This document shows, piece by piece, positions 60,994 through 64,000 of a stretch of 64,000 nucleotides of DNA. The translations under genes were made by a program, and so were the position numbers. Below the pieces are notes generated by a model that did no database searches, was not told the DNA's origin, and saw only the letters and a program-made list of their open reading frames with translations. Source of the stretch: Stenopsyche tienmushanensis (taxonomy: Eukaryota > Arthropoda > Insecta > Trichoptera > Stenopsychidae). Where the stretch lies: contig WACJ01000445.1 of the NCBI GenBank assembly GCA_008973525.1, positions 1 through 64,000 on the forward strand, written 5' to 3'. Each line of letters starts with the position of its first letter. The stretch's first letter is position 1.

Positions 60994-60997
60994 TTAA

Positions 60998-62322
60998 AGA
61001 GGAAAATATTTTTTAATTAAATGGCAAAACGATTCATGGAAAAAACGTGATATTGAAATCCAAACAGGAATTTTTCATGTTAGTAGGCTATGCATATGGT
61101 AATCTATTGGAAATACCTTTAAAAATAAAAAAAATCCGTGAGAGTTTTCCCACTTTAATTTCAATCTATAGTCGACATTCGGAAGAATTTATAATATCCA
61201 CTGTTATATTTTCCTCCGTTTATTTTTCACCATGTAGCACTTTATCTATAACGATCTAAATAAAAGGCATTTAAATCAAGGTTATCTCTAGGCTAATCAA
61301 TGACTGACGTTATTCTTATTTAAGAATTCACACTCGATTAAGATCGAGACTAAAATACAAAATCGTATATGCAACAAACATCTGTATACCTTTTAAAATG
61401 TTCAATTCTTTAGAGACCAATGAGCTATTCGAGTTTATAGTCGGGCTTCGATATAGTCATTCATGGACCTTTAAAATGCTTTTTTTTCTAAATAAGTCGA
61501 TAAGTCCTTGGTTTTTATAACATCTTTGTAAATAAGAGACTTAAACTTCGCCTCCATCCGATGGATCGTTTGGGATATCTTTTTCAGTATGGTCATTGTC
61601 TATACCCTCTGGAATTCCACAAGGTTATTGTAAGCTTAAAAAAACACTTCAAAAGCAAATAAACTTAATTTAAATTCTAGAATAGTAGGTGTAGTTGATA
61701 AAGATTAATACTTTGAAATATTATATCTTTTATCAATCTCCATATGAGACTTTTTTATAGTGTTTAAATATGATATCACTTTTTTTTGTATACATGAGTG
61801 AATTTTTATCATGTAATTTGACTAGGGATTTCTATAGAGAATCTTTATAATATATATAACATATAATCTAACATTATCATGTAAAAAATACATGCCAAAA
61901 ATTTTTCAATCGATAATTTTACCCTGACAACAGCAAATATTATTTTATAGTGACAGTTTTCTAGTTTTCGCAAATTCGGTCTATGTATTACCTTGACATC
62001 CAAATACAAAAAAAACTCTTATGAATCTAAGGTAAAACAATAAGTTTCAGAAATACATTAATTCACCTCGAATCAAATTTTAAAATAAATATTTAAGTGT
62101 TACAGGGCTTATCAAAATACAAGAACGAAAATAATACGGTAAGAACTTACGCAGTTTTCTAAAATTGACATTGATATTTTATAACATAAAACAATATAGT
62201 TATAATATAAATTGTATTTCATAGCATCCCGTCTTCATATTGATTTTATCCATTAATATCGAAAATAAGTGTCGAGACTCTGGGGAAATGAAAAGGCGGC
62301 AAGTATGAAAATATTCGCAAAA
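60998..62322. other. AT-rich stretch, nothing recognised
   Basis: Around 61470-61600 a 42-codon minus frame (MTILKKISQTIHRMEAKFKS…) is protein-like but too short to assign. No other feature. Confidence 0.4.
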
Positions 62323-62369
62323 AAATATTCCTCCATCTAATATAACAACAAAATATTCCTCCATCTAAT
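62323..62369. repeat. Tandem duplication, 28-bp period
   Basis: AAATATTCCTCCATCTAAT occurs at 62323-62341 and again at 62351-62369 without change. Confidence 0.9.
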
Positions 62370-62439
62370 GCTTTCTATAAAAAATACAATTGAAGTCGAC
62401 TCGATAAATATTTTACAATAGCTACGGAGTCATTTGACA

Positions 62440-63070
62440 TAATAAAATGAAAGGCACAGCTTTATAGCGCAAATTTAATGGAAGTTGCCGCGCGAAAGCT
62501 TTCATTTTATCGCCATTTGATACAACATCAACATGCCATAAATTTAAATGTTTTTTGTATTATGAGAAATTAAAAAAAATGCTTTTTTATTAAAAAAAAG
62601 TTCAATTGACGCAAATTAATTATTTGGCGATAAATTGCCAAAAGTTTCCATATTTATTTCTTTTATATAAATTACCGGTTACAGCCCAATTTATAAAAGC
62701 ATTTCCCTTTGGGATTTTTCTTTCGACGAATAAATTCAGTGAGATCGTTGCGAGTGAACTCCTTAATAGTAGCTATAATTTTTTATGTCACCCGAAGTGG
62801 TCTTTCAGCTATTACTTGAACGTAATTGCGATCTGGTGCGACCATATATAAAGCCTTTCACATTTTTTATATTATTACAATGTAGAAGCATTTTTCATCC
62901 ATGTTGACACGCAAGGGTGACTTTCATGACCTTCATCCCTCTATCGAGTTTTGCTTTATGTAAAAATTAACTTTGTGATTTGCAATGTATTTGCCTTCGA
63001 ATAACACGGCTTTATGGTTGCATTAAAACATCGCGTAATATAAATCCGCGCTATATGATGTTCAAAGTTC
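62440..63070. promoter_or_regulatory. Candidate conserved non-coding block
   Basis: A mixed-composition unique stretch (for example GTTGCCGCGCGAAAGC near 62484, GATCTGGTGCGACCATATAT near 62830, AATATAAATCCGCGC near 63038). The 81-codon plus ORF inside (62606-62851) is not recognised. Function is inferred from composition only. Confidence 0.22.
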
Positions 63071-64000
63071 ATACAAATGTATTGAGTGCGTGGTAAAAGT
63101 AAATAGGCAAAGTAAACACTTTAAAATAAAATTATATAACCAATAATTTTGACTGTTTTGTATTATTTTACATATTTTGCACTCATAGGAGATCATGCAT
63201 TAATTAAGAATCGTGTTTAATGGAACACAAAATATTAGCAATGAATGCCAATCAAATTCTGCAAATAAATGCTGCAATTCATCGCACATGTAATGAAAGT
63301 ATCATATTATACAATGACTTATTAAAAAAAGCTTTTGGATCAACCTTTTTGATAATATTTAACAATACATAAAATAAATCTTGAAGATTGGTGTTTCAGA
63401 ATACAATATCACAACGAAGCAACTTTGCTTTTTGAAGTCATAACAAGTTTATTAAACACTTTGGGAAACTTGATACAAAATTATTAACGAAAGCGAGCAC
63501 TCAACCCCAACTTCAAATAGTGTTCGGGGTGGGTTTTCCAAATTCGACCTTATTTTGTGGGGCGCAGAAAAGTACGAAAAGGCTACGCAGTAATGAAAAT
63601 ATTTAGAGGAAAGCGTCGTAGCTGTGTGAGATGGCATTACGGTTTGAATAACATATTGCACCCAGAATCCTAGTAACTTTTGGTTAGGATTAACAGCTTG
63701 GGAATATTACATCGAAAGAAGTTCACTGATGCATACATAAACATTCAAATATACATCATGAAAGTAACAGTTGATAGAATTCACAATATGCAAGCCCACA
63801 AACAATACAGTGCTTAAAACTATTATATTTATGCATAGAATTCATCTCTATACAAAAGCCGACTAACAAATAAGCAAGATGAGCAAGCACAGTTATACTT
63901 TAACTACATACTATGTTACAATTTCCAGACACATCTTTACTACAATCAAACGTTCATACAATATTAATATGAAAATCATCTATTATGAATGAAAATAAGA
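63071..64000. other. AT-rich end of window
   Basis: A slightly more balanced spot at 63500-63660 carries a 69-codon minus ORF (63452-63661) without a recognised domain. Otherwise AT-rich, no supported feature. Confidence 0.45.

Noticed and set aside
1..64000. CRISPR arrays, operons, bacterial promoters, rRNA genes
   Set aside because: No regularly spaced repeats, no ribosomal sequence and no dense coding; the window is clearly eukaryotic nuclear DNA.

Overview
The window is AT-rich eukaryotic DNA from a compact set of old, decayed mobile elements and long unique AT-rich stretches. No intact host protein gene, rRNA, true tRNA or CRISPR array is visible. The mix of mariner, piggyBac-like, hAT-like, Harbinger-like, Helitron-like, Jockey-like LINE, solo-LTR-like and tRNA-derived SINE sequences in a strongly AT-biased background fits an insect nuclear genome (or another arthropod). 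The order cannot be fixed from the sequence. Open reading frames are short (the longest is about 130 codons, antisense in an LTR-like block) and mostly chance products of AT-rich sequence.

Layout. 0-7.8 kb: AT-rich DNA with the first copy of a short dispersed repeat (3.2 kb), an LTR fragment (4.6 kb) and a regulatory-looking unique block (6.1 kb). 7.78-8.62 kb: a hAT-like relic split by a GC-rich Helitron-like insertion. 9.0 kb: a second dispersed repeat. 11.63-12.19 kb: a solo-LTR-like block with TATA box, poly(A) signal and three UUCG-tetraloop hairpins. 13.0, 15.8 and 41.8 kb: three copies of a tRNA-derived SINE. 15.2 kb: a possible pogo/Tigger transposase start. 16.5-17.2 kb: a signal-peptide-like ORF, a fold-back MITE with TAA duplication, and a hAT terminus. 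18.3 kb: a second Helitron-like end identical over 28 bp to the one at 8.5 kb. 19.1-19.5 kb: a regulatory-looking block. 19.9-20.3 kb: a mariner relic.

24.7-26.7 kb: a minus-strand Jockey-type LINE with endonuclease and reverse transcriptase remnants, frameshifted and internally deleted. 26.7-35.5 kb: mostly AT-rich, with a possible transposase HTH fragment (29.4 kb) and a dispersed repeat copy (33.3 kb). 35.6 and 38.5 kb: GC-rich LTR-like blocks. 37.2-37.5 kb: another mariner relic. 38.4-39.9 kb: two blocks resembling conserved non-coding elements. 41.2 and 56.1 kb: short LINE reverse transcriptase tails. 44 kb: possible leucine-rich-repeat pseudogene. 45-49 kb: repeat copies, perfect hairpins and a unique GC-richer block. 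54.4-54.8 kb: an unidentified broken coding sequence. 59.17-61.00 kb: a mariner element and a piggyBac-like element side by side, both with recognisable terminal inverted repeats and both internally deleted.

The features do not form a pathway. The window reads as a gene desert or a very large intron/intergenic region in which elements of nearly every major insect transposon class accumulated and decayed, with islands of less AT-rich unique DNA that are the best candidates for host regulatory sequence. Conservation could not be tested here.
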